From assembly GCA_025937785.1 (NCBI GenBank), contig JAICQQ010000074.1:1-34918 (forward strand): DNA of 34,918 bases. Direction: 5' to 3'. Under the pieces are notes generated by a model. The model worked only from the letters and a program-made list of their open reading frames with translations. It did not search any database and was not told where the DNA came from. This stretch comes from Polyangiaceae bacterium (GTDB lineage: Bacteria; Myxococcota_A; Polyangia; Polyangiales; Polyangiaceae). Shown piece after piece: positions 27,235 to 34,696 of this stretch (positions are counted from its first letter, which is position 1; the number at the start of each line of letters is the position of its first letter). The translations under genes were made by a program, and so were the position numbers.

Positions 27235-28143
27235 ATGAAGCAGGACGAGACGGACCCCACGGGCGAACTGGACGCTGGCTGGGACGAGGGCGACGGGCCC
27301 GCGGAGTCCGGCCGCAGCGTGGCGCTACCCGTGAGCGGCCGTGCGGCGATCACCCAGCCCGTCAGCGCACACCCGCCTGCCGACGAGACCGCAGAGCTCG
27401 ACGAGGCGTGGGGTGCCGAGGAGCCCGCTGCGGACCCGGTTCCGACGGCGTTCTCACCGATCTCCACCCCCCCGAGCAGCTCCAGGCCGGAAGCGGATGA
27501 GATCGATGAGGGTTGGGACGAAGACGACGACGAAGCAGACGACGACGACGATGGTGAGGCGCTCGATGCCGCAGCTGCAGTCGGCGGGGCAGGCGCAGAG
27601 CCTGTGGGGTCGGGAGCAGGTCCGGCGCGCGCGTCGTTCAAGAAGGCCCATCGCCTGCTGCGACTGAAGAATCAGGAGCACGCGCGCCGTAGCAAGAAGA
27701 CGCGCAAAGCCGAGCGCAAAGCCGAGCGCCGTGAAGAGGCCCGCGCTGGCCGCCAGCGCCGTGAAGAAGAGGCGCGGCTTGCGCGCGAGCTGAAACTCCG
27801 TCGGGAGCAGGAGAAGAAGGCGCGCGCCAAGCAGGCCGCGCCGCTTCAGGCCACACGGACCAAGAAGGTCGTCGAGCGCGCACGGCGCAGCGCGGAGACG
27901 GAGCCCAACCGACGCGCGCCCGAGGGGCGCCGTGAGCCCGAGGGGCGCCGTGAGCTCGAGCAGCGCCGTGAGCTCGAGCAGCGCCGCGAGCGCAAGCCGA
28001 GTCGCGCTCCGAGGGCTTCGCGTAAGAAGAGCAATCAGGCGAACTTACGCGCCCGACGGCGGGAACGACTGCGTCTGGCGGCGATCGTGGTGGTGGGTCT
28101 CGTCGTGGTGGCGCTGGTGGCGTGGCGTCTGGGCGCCCCCTGA
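27235..28143 (+). CDS. Charge-polarised protein with triple D-x-x-W motif and C-terminal membrane anchor
   Basis: I do not recognise a family. From ATG 27235 (MKQDETDPTGELDAGWDEGD) there are 302 residues. An upstream GTG/ATG extension to 27058 looks non-coding. The acidic N-terminal third carries three copies of a short motif: ELDAGWD (11-17), ELDEAWG (54-60) and EIDEGWD (89-95), the last followed by a run of Asp/Glu. Residues 133-275 are very basic and helical (KKAHRLLRLKNQEHARRSKK), with six-residue repeats of the type EPEGRR/ELEQRR. The end (about 280-298, LAAIVVVGLVVVALVAW) is a single membrane segment, so the protein is tail-anchored with most of it in the cytosol. It may recruit a partner through the W motifs or bind nucleic acid or phospholipid through the basic part. 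Confidence 0.7.
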   Translation: MKQDETDPTGELDAGWDEGDGPAESGRSVALPVSGRAAITQPVSAHPPADETAELDEAWGAEEPAADPVPTAFSPISTPPSSSRPEADEIDEGWDEDDDEADDDDDGEALDAAAAVGGAGAEPVGSGAGPARASFKKAHRLLRLKNQEHARRSKKTRKAERKAERREEARAGRQRREEEARLARELKLRREQEKKARAKQAAPLQATRTKKVVERARRSAETEPNRRAPEGRREPEGRRELEQRRELEQRRERKPSRAPRASRKKSNQANLRARRRERLRLAAIVVVGLVVVALVAWRLGAP

Positions 28144-28237
28144 GCGCGGCGCCGCGATCAGCCGGAAGCCCGCTGCTCGGGCCGTCCGCTGGGCCAGCGC
28201 TTGCCAACAGCGCGCCGTCGCTATTAAAACGAAGAGG

Positions 28238-29002
28238 ATGCTCGCGCTGCTCTCTCCTGCCAAGACGCTCGATTTCGACCCGCTCGCACGGCCGCCCAAG
28301 CACACTCGACCCGCGCTCTTGGAGCGCAGCCAGGCGCTCGTCGACGTGGCTCGCACGCTCAAGGCCGACGACCTGATGCAGCTCATGGGGATCAGCAAGC
28401 AGCTGGCGACCTTGAACGTCCGTCGCTTCAAGGAGTTCACGACACCGTTCACCATCGACAACGCGAAGCCGGCGATCTTCGCCTTCCGGGGAGACACCTA
28501 CGTCGGTTTCGACGTCGACACGCTCGACGCGAAGGCGCTCGCCTTCGCACAAGACCACGTGCGCATCTTGTCCGGACTCTATGGGCTGCTGAGGCCGCTC
28601 GACCTGATCCAACCTTATCGGCTCGAGATGGGCATCAAGTTGAAGCCGAAGCTCGGCAAAGATCTGTACGGCTTTTGGGGAGAAGACATCACCCTGGCCG
28701 TGAACGAGTCGCTCGGGCCATCGGACCTGGTCATCAACCTTGCGAGCAACGAATACATCAAAGCCGTGAAACGCGAGGCGCTGCGGGGCACCTTCGTCGA
28801 CTGCATCTTCAAAGAGGTGAGGGGAGGTACCGCGCGGGTCGTGGGCCTCAGTGCCAAACGCGCGCGCGGCATGATGGCGCGCTTCATCTGCACGGAGCGG
28901 GCAAGCAAGCTGGATGATCTGAAGCAGTTCTCCGCGGCGGGTTACCAGTATCAACCGAAGCACTCGAGCGAGCACGCGCTCGAGTTTCATCGAGCCGCAT
29001 GA
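28238..29002 (+). CDS. yaaA: YaaA/DUF328 peroxide-stress protein
   Basis: YaaA proteins lower free intracellular iron and protect DNA under hydrogen peroxide stress in E. coli. The 254 residues start at ATG 28238 with the family signature MLALLSPAKTLDF. Further conserved blocks are AIFAFRGDTYVGFD, HVRILSGLYGLLRPLDLIQP, YRLEMGIKL, NLASNEYIKAVKRE and ARGMMARFIC. An AAGAGG sequence directly abuts the ATG, an unusually tight spacing. The frame remains open far upstream, but there it overlaps the previous gene out of phase. The stop overlaps the next gene's ATG by four bases (ATGA), so the two are coupled. The reason for coupling with a lactonase-like gene is unknown. Confidence 0.95.
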   Translation: MLALLSPAKTLDFDPLARPPKHTRPALLERSQALVDVARTLKADDLMQLMGISKQLATLNVRRFKEFTTPFTIDNAKPAIFAFRGDTYVGFDVDTLDAKALAFAQDHVRILSGLYGLLRPLDLIQPYRLEMGIKLKPKLGKDLYGFWGEDITLAVNESLGPSDLVINLASNEYIKAVKREALRGTFVDCIFKEVRGGTARVVGLSAKRARGMMARFICTERASKLDDLKQFSAAGYQYQPKHSSEHALEFHRAA

Positions 29003-29883
29003 GGCGCGCGACCGCCGAACTCGTGTTCTCGTGCCGCTCGACCTTGGGCGAAGGCAGCGTGTGGGACTGCGAACAGAGTTGTCTGTACTGGGTGGATATC
29101 CATGAAAACAAGGTCTACCGCTTCGATCCGCGGCGGCGCTCGAACTTGGCGTACGACGTCGGCGCCAACGTGGGCACCGTGGTCGTGGCGCACGGGGGCA
29201 ACCTGCTGTTGGCGTTGCGCCACCAGCTCGCCTGGCTGGATCCGGAGACGGGACGGGTGTGCCCGCTGGTGGCTCCCGCTCCGCCAGTCGCCGGAATTCG
29301 CTTCAATGACGGCAAATGCGACCCGGAAGGACGCTTTTGGGTGGGCACCATGGTCGAGAAAGGCCCGTCGGGGGCGGCCGTCTTGTACTGCGTCCAACAC
29401 GACCTATCGATCGCCGTGAAGTTGACCGGCCTCACGATTTCGAACGGTCTGGCCTGGCATGGCAAGGCTTTCTACCACATCGATACCGCCACCAAGCTGA
29501 TTCGCCGCTTCGACTACGACCCGGCGAGCGCTGCCATCACCGCGCCAAGCGTCGTGGCTGACTTCAGGGACGGCCCGGGTTCGCCCGACGGCATGTGTCT
29601 CGACGATCAAGGGATGTTGTGGGTGGCCCTGTTCGGCGGCGCTGCGGTCGTGCGCATCGATCCGGCGACGGGTAACGAGGTCTTTCGAGTCGAGCTGCCC
29701 ACCACGAACGTGACTTCGTGCGCTTTCGGCGGCGAGGACCTCGACGAGCTCTACATCACCACGGCGCGCGTAGGCCTCAGCGACGCTGCGCTCGCGGCTG
29801 AACCTCATGCGGGGTCGCTGTTTCGGGCCAAGCTGCCGTTTCGCGGAGTACCGTCGTCGCGTTTCGCCCGGGCTTTCGAATAG
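28999..29883 (+). CDS. SMP-30/gluconolactonase-family protein
   Basis: This 294-residue six-bladed beta-propeller is of the SMP-30/gluconolaconase/LRE family, which usually hydrolyses sugar lactones using one divalent metal. The metal ligands are visible as the Glu in STLGEGSVWDC, Asn in GIRFNDGKCDPEGRFWVG, Asn in TISNGLAWH and Asp in GSPDGMCLDDQGMLWVA, so the active site is complete. No signal peptide is present and it should be cytosolic. It begins inside the yaaA stop codon overlap. It converges on the GH3 gene with only 11 bases between stops. The substrate (gluconolactone, arabinonolactone or another) cannot be told from sequence. Confidence 0.92.
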   Translation: MRRATAELVFSCRSTLGEGSVWDCEQSCLYWVDIHENKVYRFDPRRRSNLAYDVGANVGTVVVAHGGNLLLALRHQLAWLDPETGRVCPLVAPAPPVAGIRFNDGKCDPEGRFWVGTMVEKGPSGAAVLYCVQHDLSIAVKLTGLTISNGLAWHGKAFYHIDTATKLIRRFDYDPASAAITAPSVVADFRDGPGSPDGMCLDDQGMLWVALFGGAAVVRIDPATGNEVFRVELPTTNVTSCAFGGEDLDELYITTARVGLSDAALAAEPHAGSLFRAKLPFRGVPSSRFARAFE

Positions 29884-29886
29884 CCC

Positions 29887-29899
29887 TGTAGTGGCTACA
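29887..29899. terminator. Small hairpin between convergent genes
   Basis: TGTAG and CTACA flank a TGG loop in the 11-base gap and the end of the GH3 gene. The stem is only five pairs and has no T-run, so a role as a shared terminator is weakly supported. Confidence 0.25.
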
Positions 29900-32081
29900 C
29901 GAGCTCGAAGCTCGCGCTGAGCGCTGCGTTCGAATCCGAACCCACCCAGATCTGGAACCTGCCGGGCTCGACCCGGGGCTCGAGGTCGCGGCCGGTGAAG
30001 GCGAGGTCGCTGGGGCCGAGCTCGAACGACACGGTCTGCTGCTCGCCAGCGTCGAGCTCCACGCGTCGGAAGCCCTTGAGCTCACGGATCGGGCGCGTCA
30101 TCGAAGCCACCAGGTCGCGCACGTAGAGCTGCACCGTCTCGGTGCCACGCCGTGCGCCGCGATTGCCGACGACGACCGAGATCGAAATGCGCGACCCGAT
30201 CGGGGCGCGCGGCGGCGTCACCCGGAGCTCCGCGTAGCCAAAGTTCGTGTAGGACAGCCCGAAACCGAACGGGAACAGCGGACTCACTTCGAGATCCAGG
30301 TAGCTCGAATCGAAGTCGACCGGGTCGAGCGGCGTTCCCTTCGGTACACCGGTGCGGTCGGCCTTGGGGGGACGGCCCGTGTTGCGCCGCGCATAATAGA
30401 CCGGGATCTGTCCTACGGCGCGCGGCATGCTGATGGGCAACTTGCCCGACGGGCAAGCCGCTCCCGTCAACAGATCAGTGATCGCTTCGCCGCCGAGCGT
30501 CCCTGGATGCCAGGCATAGAGCAGCGCCTGCGCGTGCTGACACACCGGTTCGAGGAGCAGCGGGCGGCCCGCCATGACGATGACGACGAGCGGGGTTCCG
30601 GTCGCGCCGAGCCGTTCGAGCAGCGCCTGCTGAGCCCCGGGCAGATCGAGGAACGCCCGACATTTGGCTTCGCCGCTGAGCAGAGCGTCTTCGCCAACAC
30701 ACACGATCCCAAGCTCGGCGCTCGCCACCACCCGCGCGGTCGATTCGAAGGCGCTCGTGTCGAGCGAACGCGTGTCGCTGACGCCGGGCACGTAGCTGAC
30801 TTCCGCCTCGGGGAGGCGCGAGGCCAGCGCGTCCATCAACGTGATGCTGGCCTCAGCCTCGCCATCGAAGGCCCAGCATCCGAGTTGATTCGCGCCGTCG
30901 GCTGCCAGCGGACCGACTACGGCGAGCTTGCGGAGCCCGCGGCGCAGCGGCAGCAGACCATCGTGATTCTTCAGCAGTACGACGCTGGCTCGAGCGAGCT
31001 CGCGCGCCACGGCGCGATGCGGCGCGCTCAACGCTACGCTCACGGTCGGCGGCTTCCGGTAGGGTTCGTCGAACAAACCCAAATGGTACTTGACCCCGAG
31101 GATGCGCCGAACCGCGGCGTCGATCGAGGCCACCGACACCAAGCCTTCGTCGACCAGCGCGCCGACGTGGTCGCGCAGCGTCGTGGTGGCCATTTCCATG
31201 TCCAAGCCCGCACGCACTGCCTCGAGCGCCGACTGTTTCGGATGTTCGGTCACACCGTGTTCGAGCAGCTCCATCAGCGCCGCCCAGTCGCTCACCACGA
31301 GCCCAGAAAATCCCCATTCCTGCTTCAGGACGCGCTGGAGCAGGAACGCGTTGACGGAGGCGGGCACGCCGTTCAAGTCGTTGAACGCGCTCATCACCGA
31401 CATCACCCCGGCGTCGACGCAGGCCTTGAAAGGCGGCAAATGCACGTCCCTGAGGAGCGGTTCGGGGATCCAGGTGGTGTTGTAGTCCTTGCCTGACTCG
31501 CTGGCGCCATAGCCCGCGAAGTGCTTGGCGCAGGCGGCTACGTGTTTGCCGTCGGCCAGGTGTTGCCCTTGGAAGCCCCGCACCATCGCCGCGCCCAGCG
31601 CCGCCGTGAGGACCGGATCTTCGCCGCACGTCTCTGCGACGCGACCCCAGCGCGGATCGCGCGTGACGTCGACCATGGGGGCGAAGGTCCAATCCACCCC
31701 GGCTTCGGCCGCTTCGTGGGCCGCCGCCGCCGCCGCGCGTTCGACCAGAGCCGGGTCGAAGCTGGCGGCTTGTCCGAGCGGGATCGGGAACACCGTCTTG
31801 AAGCCGTGAACCACGTCGCGGCCGAAGATCAAGGGAATGCCGAGCCGCGTGTGTTCGACCGCGAGCCGCTGGAGCTGGTTTCGGATCTCGAGCGTCCCGG
31901 CGTTCAGGAACGACCCGACGTCCCCCTGCTCTACCGAGCGGTGTGCCTGCTCGAGATCCCCCACGCCGTAAGCGTGCTGCGTCATTTGTCCGAGCTTCTC
32001 GCGCAGCGTCATGCGGGGCAACAGCTCCTCGACCAGCGCGATCGGCTCGGGTCCCAGCCGGGTGATGGACGCGTCGTGCAT
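29895..32081 (-). CDS. Glycoside hydrolase family 3 beta-glucosidase
   Basis: This 728-residue GH3 enzyme is of the BglX type and cleaves terminal beta-D-glucosyl (or xylosyl) residues. The TIM-barrel domain has LPRMTLREKLGQMTQ, GIPLIFGRDVVHGFKTVFPI, PMVDVTRDPRWGRVAETCGE and KHFAGYG. The catalytic nucleophile is Asp265 in GFSGLVVSDWAA. The second domain (about 350-560) includes ARASVVLLKNHDGLLPL and WHPGTLGGEAITDLL. A fibronectin III-like C-terminal domain ends the protein (FPFGFGLSYTNFGYAEL and on). Unlike E. coli BglX there is no signal peptide, so it is predicted cytosolic and may split imported oligosaccharides. It begins six bases after the unknown gene upstream, so they share a transcript. 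Confidence 0.95.
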   Translation of the reverse strand: MHDASITRLGPEPIALVEELLPRMTLREKLGQMTQHAYGVGDLEQAHRSVEQGDVGSFLNAGTLEIRNQLQRLAVEHTRLGIPLIFGRDVVHGFKTVFPIPLGQAASFDPALVERAAAAAAHEAAEAGVDWTFAPMVDVTRDPRWGRVAETCGEDPVLTAALGAAMVRGFQGQHLADGKHVAACAKHFAGYGASESGKDYNTTWIPEPLLRDVHLPPFKACVDAGVMSVMSAFNDLNGVPASVNAFLLQRVLKQEWGFSGLVVSDWAALMELLEHGVTEHPKQSALEAVRAGLDMEMATTTLRDHVGALVDEGLVSVASIDAAVRRILGVKYHLGLFDEPYRKPPTVSVALSAPHRAVARELARASVVLLKNHDGLLPLRRGLRKLAVVGPLAADGANQLGCWAFDGEAEASITLMDALASRLPEAEVSYVPGVSDTRSLDTSAFESTARVVASAELGIVCVGEDALLSGEAKCRAFLDLPGAQQALLERLGATGTPLVVIVMAGRPLLLEPVCQHAQALLYAWHPGTLGGEAITDLLTGAACPSGKLPISMPRAVGQIPVYYARRNTGRPPKADRTGVPKGTPLDPVDFDSSYLDLEVSPLFPFGFGLSYTNFGYAELRVTPPRAPIGSRISISVVVGNRGARRGTETVQLYVRDLVASMTRPIRELKGFRRVELDAGEQQTVSFELGPSDLAFTGRDLEPRVEPGRFQIWVGSDSNAALSASFELV

Positions 32082-32087
32082 GCCGGT

Positions 32088-32747
32088 TCAGTCGAGGAAG
32101 TGCCTGGGAAGCTTGGTTACCAAATCGCTCACCCGCGACCAGCGCCGCTCGATCGTGCGGATCTGATTGGGAAAAAGCGACGTCGTCACGTGTTCGAGGT
32201 CGAGCGCGAAGTGAAATAGCATGTTTCTCAGAATCCAGCGATCGACGTCGGTCAAGGCCGCGTCGGTATGTGGAGCTTCGTCGAGCTCGCTGAGCAGGCG
32301 GCGCGCTCCATAGCGCATGGCGTAGCATTCGCGCGTGCCGCACTCCGTGTGAGCGAGCAGCGCTATCCCGTTCGCCATCATCCTGCGGTGCACGGGCAGC
32401 AACGACTTCGTGATGAGATAGCCGAGCTCTTCTGCTTCGGCGCTGCTCAGTCCCGGGTCGAACGCCCAAAGTCGGTCGCCCTTTTCATTGGTGGCGCGGA
32501 AGACGGCCAGGTGGATACGGTGCCCGCGCTCTCTGGTTTGTTCGATCAAGAACCGGTCGGCGCTGCTGAGCGCTATCGGTTTCTTCAAGGCTTCGATGCG
32601 TTCTGCTCCGAATACCCTCGGAACTCGTGAGGTGATGACGAGCACCGGGTGTACGGTGCCGTGGCTCGTGACCGTGGTTTCGGAGACGCGGAACGGTGAC
32701 TGGCTGCTGGCAGCGTTGGAGCTTCGGGCGAGGCGCGCGTGCAGCAT
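32088..32747 (-). CDS. Hypothetical protein upstream of the GH3 gene
   Basis: I do not recognise this protein. From ATG 32747 it has 219 residues. The frame is open to 33068, but the first hundred residues of that extension have a non-coding look and overlap the divergent isomerase gene. The protein is soluble and mixed alpha/beta, with patches VHPVLVITSRVPRVFGAERI, DRLWAFDPGLSSAEAEELGY, LLAHTECGTRECYAMRYGAR and a helical end DRWILRNMLFHFALDLEH. Two close Cys (TECGTREC) and several His could bind a metal. No signal peptide is evident. It is six bases upstream of the GH3 gene in the same direction, so it may act with it or regulate it. No ribosome-binding site supports the chosen start. Confidence 0.6.
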   Translation of the reverse strand: MLHARLARSSNAASSQSPFRVSETTVTSHGTVHPVLVITSRVPRVFGAERIEALKKPIALSSADRFLIEQTRERGHRIHLAVFRATNEKGDRLWAFDPGLSSAEAEELGYLITKSLLPVHRRMMANGIALLAHTECGTRECYAMRYGARRLLSELDEAPHTDAALTDVDRWILRNMLFHFALDLEHVTTSLFPNQIRTIERRWSRVSDLVTKLPRHFLD

Positions 32748-33011
32748 GCGAGATACTGGGGAAGGAGTATGCCCAACGCGGAGCTCCGGCACCAAACAAA
32801 CGCAGCGCGGCCAGCGTTGAGTGGGTCGAGGCTTCCCCAGTGTCGTAGCTTTGCCCACATGGGTCCGTCGAGTCGGCGGCCCGCGCGTCCGAGCCCAAAT
32901 TTTGCCGCCGAGTTTGCTGCCGGTTTTGTCGCACCAGACGCTTGCGGACGCGGTCTTCGGCCCGGGACCTAGGCGCGGTCTTCCCGGTTTTGGGGTACCT
33001 TCGTCGATGTC

Positions 33012-33479
33012 ATGCAGGTTGCAGTCTGTTCCGACGAGCCCTACCCGGTGAACGAAGTGGTGTGCCAACTACTCGAAAGGCAGAACCACGAGGTCAGACG
33101 ATTCGGCGCGGTGCTGACCGGCACGGAGCAGCCTTGGGCGGAGGTGGCCGAAGCCGCGGGGCTTGCCGTCGCGAACGGCGAGGTGGACGAGGGCATCTTC
33201 TTTTGCTGGTCAGGTACCGGGATATGTATGGCGGCGAACAAAGTGCACGGCGTGCGCGCAGCTCTGTGCTCCGACCCCGAGCAGGTGCGGGCCGCTCGTA
33301 TCTGGAATCACGCCAATGTGCTGTGCCTGTCCAATCGCACCCTCTCCGAGGACATGGCGAAGGAAATGCTCGCGGCCTGGTTCGAGACCGAGCCAGGAAC
33401 CCAGGGTGCGGCGGGTGTGGCCGTGCTGCGGGCGGTAGATGCCCGTCAGCGGGGTCGGGTGGTTCAGGCGGGGCGCTGA
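33012..33479 (+). CDS. Atypical RpiB/LacA/LacB-family sugar-phosphate isomerase
   Basis: This 155-residue protein has the RpiB fold, whose members interconvert aldose and ketose phosphates such as ribose-5-phosphate and ribulose-5-phosphate. The core is GIFFCWSGTGICMAANKVHG (61-80), then VRAALC, WNHANVLCLSNRTLS and AKEMLAAWF. Cys65 aligns with the catalytic Cys of E. coli RpiB, but the following loop is WSGTGIC instead of GTGIGIS, nearer the SGxG loop of the mycobacterial type. The usual SDHAG start is SDEPY and the DYPD segment is EQPW. It is therefore a divergent subgroup whose substrate may differ. The PP2C gene starts two bases after its stop, indicating coupling. Confidence 0.85.
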   Translation: MQVAVCSDEPYPVNEVVCQLLERQNHEVRRFGAVLTGTEQPWAEVAEAAGLAVANGEVDEGIFFCWSGTGICMAANKVHGVRAALCSDPEQVRAARIWNHANVLCLSNRTLSEDMAKEMLAAWFETEPGTQGAAGVAVLRAVDARQRGRVVQAGR

Positions 33480-33481
33480 AG

Positions 33482-34696
33482 ATGTCCTGGAACCTGTCGC
33501 GCTGTGACTATGCGGTGCAGTTCGGGGGTGCGTCTCACGTTGGCAGCGTGCGCACCAACAACGAGGACGCTTGGACCATCGATCCTCGGCTCGGGCTGTT
33601 CGTGGTCGCCGATGGCATGGGCGGTCATGCCGCCGGCGAGGTGGCAGCGGGCATCGCAGTCGACACGGTGGCTTCTTCCGTGCAGAATCGGCTCGCGTTC
33701 GAAGCCTTCGACGCGTTTCTGGTAGCGCCCACCCTCGAGGCGCGTGCACAAGTGTTCGCTGCGCTCGGCGACACGGTCAAACAAGCGCACCAAGCCGTCT
33801 GCGAGGAAGCGGACCGCCATCGTCGCTTTCGGCGCATGGGGTGTACGGTCGATGTGGCGCTGTTGCTCGGTCGCCAGCTGTTCGTCGTCCATGTCGGTGA
33901 CGGTCGGGTCTACCTCGCCCGGCCGACCACGTTCATCCAACTCACCGATGATCACACGCTCAAGAGCTCGTTGATTCAGGGTGGCGTCGCCACGCCGTCG
34001 CAGCCGCCCGACATGCGCGAGGCCCTGTTGAACGCGGTGGGGCGCCCGGGTCGCCTGAACTCGGACGAAATCTACGCCGAGCTCAACCCGGGCGACCGTA
34101 TCCTCCTCTGCAGCGACGGCATCTACGGCGAGATCGGCGACGAGGCCGAGCTCTCCCGGCTGGTGTCACGGGGTGGGCCTGACGAAGCCTGCGTGAATCT
34201 GATCAACGCCGCCCTGGCTCGAGGTGGCAGAGACAACGCGACCGCGATCGTGATCGAGATGGGCGCCGAGCGGGTGCAGCGCACGGCGTCGGACGGAGGC
34301 CTGGCCGCTCGCGATCACTCGTTTGCGTTGCACTCGCCTTTGCTGGCGGGGATCGGCTACGAGCTGGCTTTGAAAGCGCTGAAGAGCGCGGTCGAGGTTC
34401 AGTTCGAAGCGGGCGAATCACTGCCACGTTTCGGAGCCAGCGATCGCGTGGCCTACATCTTGCTCGAGGGTAGCGTCCGCACGCCCGAGGGCTGGACGCT
34501 CGGCCCCGGTGCCGTGCTGTATCCAGAATCGCTCGGCGGAGGAGGCAAGGGGCCCGCCTTGTGCGAAGCCCAACAGCGCGTCCGCACGCTGAGGATCCGC
34601 AGCGACGACTTTCGGGAAGTCTGCGCGGCGGATGCCCACTTGGCGGCAGCTCTGTACGAACGTTTGGCACGCTACCTCGCACGCATGCTGGCCTAA
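33482..34696 (+). CDS. PP2C-type Ser/Thr phosphatase with C-terminal cNMP-binding-like domain
   Basis: This 404-residue cytosolic protein starts at ATG 33482. The PP2C (PPM) domain covers about 8-260. It has RTNNEDAW (Glu28, Asp29), VVADGMGGHAAGE (Asp44), LFVVHVGDGRVYLAR, LTDDHTL, LLCSDGIYGEI (Asp212) and ARGGRDNATAIVIE (Asp251). All metal-binding acids are present, so it should be an active Mn/Mg phosphatase, likely opposing Hanks-type kinases. After a short linker, residues 288-404 resemble a cyclic-nucleotide-binding beta-roll (FEAGESLPRFGASDRVAYIL, LEGSVRTPEGWTLGPGAVLY, RIRSDDFREVCAADAHLAAA). The canonical phosphate-binding cassette is not visible, so ligand binding is doubtful. It is coupled to the upstream isomerase gene. 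Confidence 0.9.
   Translation: MSWNLSRCDYAVQFGGASHVGSVRTNNEDAWTIDPRLGLFVVADGMGGHAAGEVAAGIAVDTVASSVQNRLAFEAFDAFLVAPTLEARAQVFAALGDTVKQAHQAVCEEADRHRRFRRMGCTVDVALLLGRQLFVVHVGDGRVYLARPTTFIQLTDDHTLKSSLIQGGVATPSQPPDMREALLNAVGRPGRLNSDEIYAELNPGDRILLCSDGIYGEIGDEAELSRLVSRGGPDEACVNLINAALARGGRDNATAIVIEMGAERVQRTASDGGLAARDHSFALHSPLLAGIGYELALKALKSAVEVQFEAGESLPRFGASDRVAYILLEGSVRTPEGWTLGPGAVLYPESLGGGGKGPALCEAQQRVRTLRIRSDDFREVCAADAHLAAALYERLARYLARMLA

Noticed and set aside
27920..27990. 18-bp near-repeats as a CRISPR or mobile repeat
   Set aside because: They encode EPEGRR/ELEQRR units in frame within a coding region, with no spacers.
29920..29945. tRNA T-arm-like gttcgaatcc
   Set aside because: It lies inside the GH3 coding sequence and no cloverleaf can be drawn around it.
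32748..33068. N-terminal extension of the hypothetical gene into 32748-33068
   Set aside because: Its composition is typical of non-coding GC-rich DNA and it would overlap the rpiB-like start. The 264 bases are better seen as the divergent intergenic region, in which I see no clear promoter.
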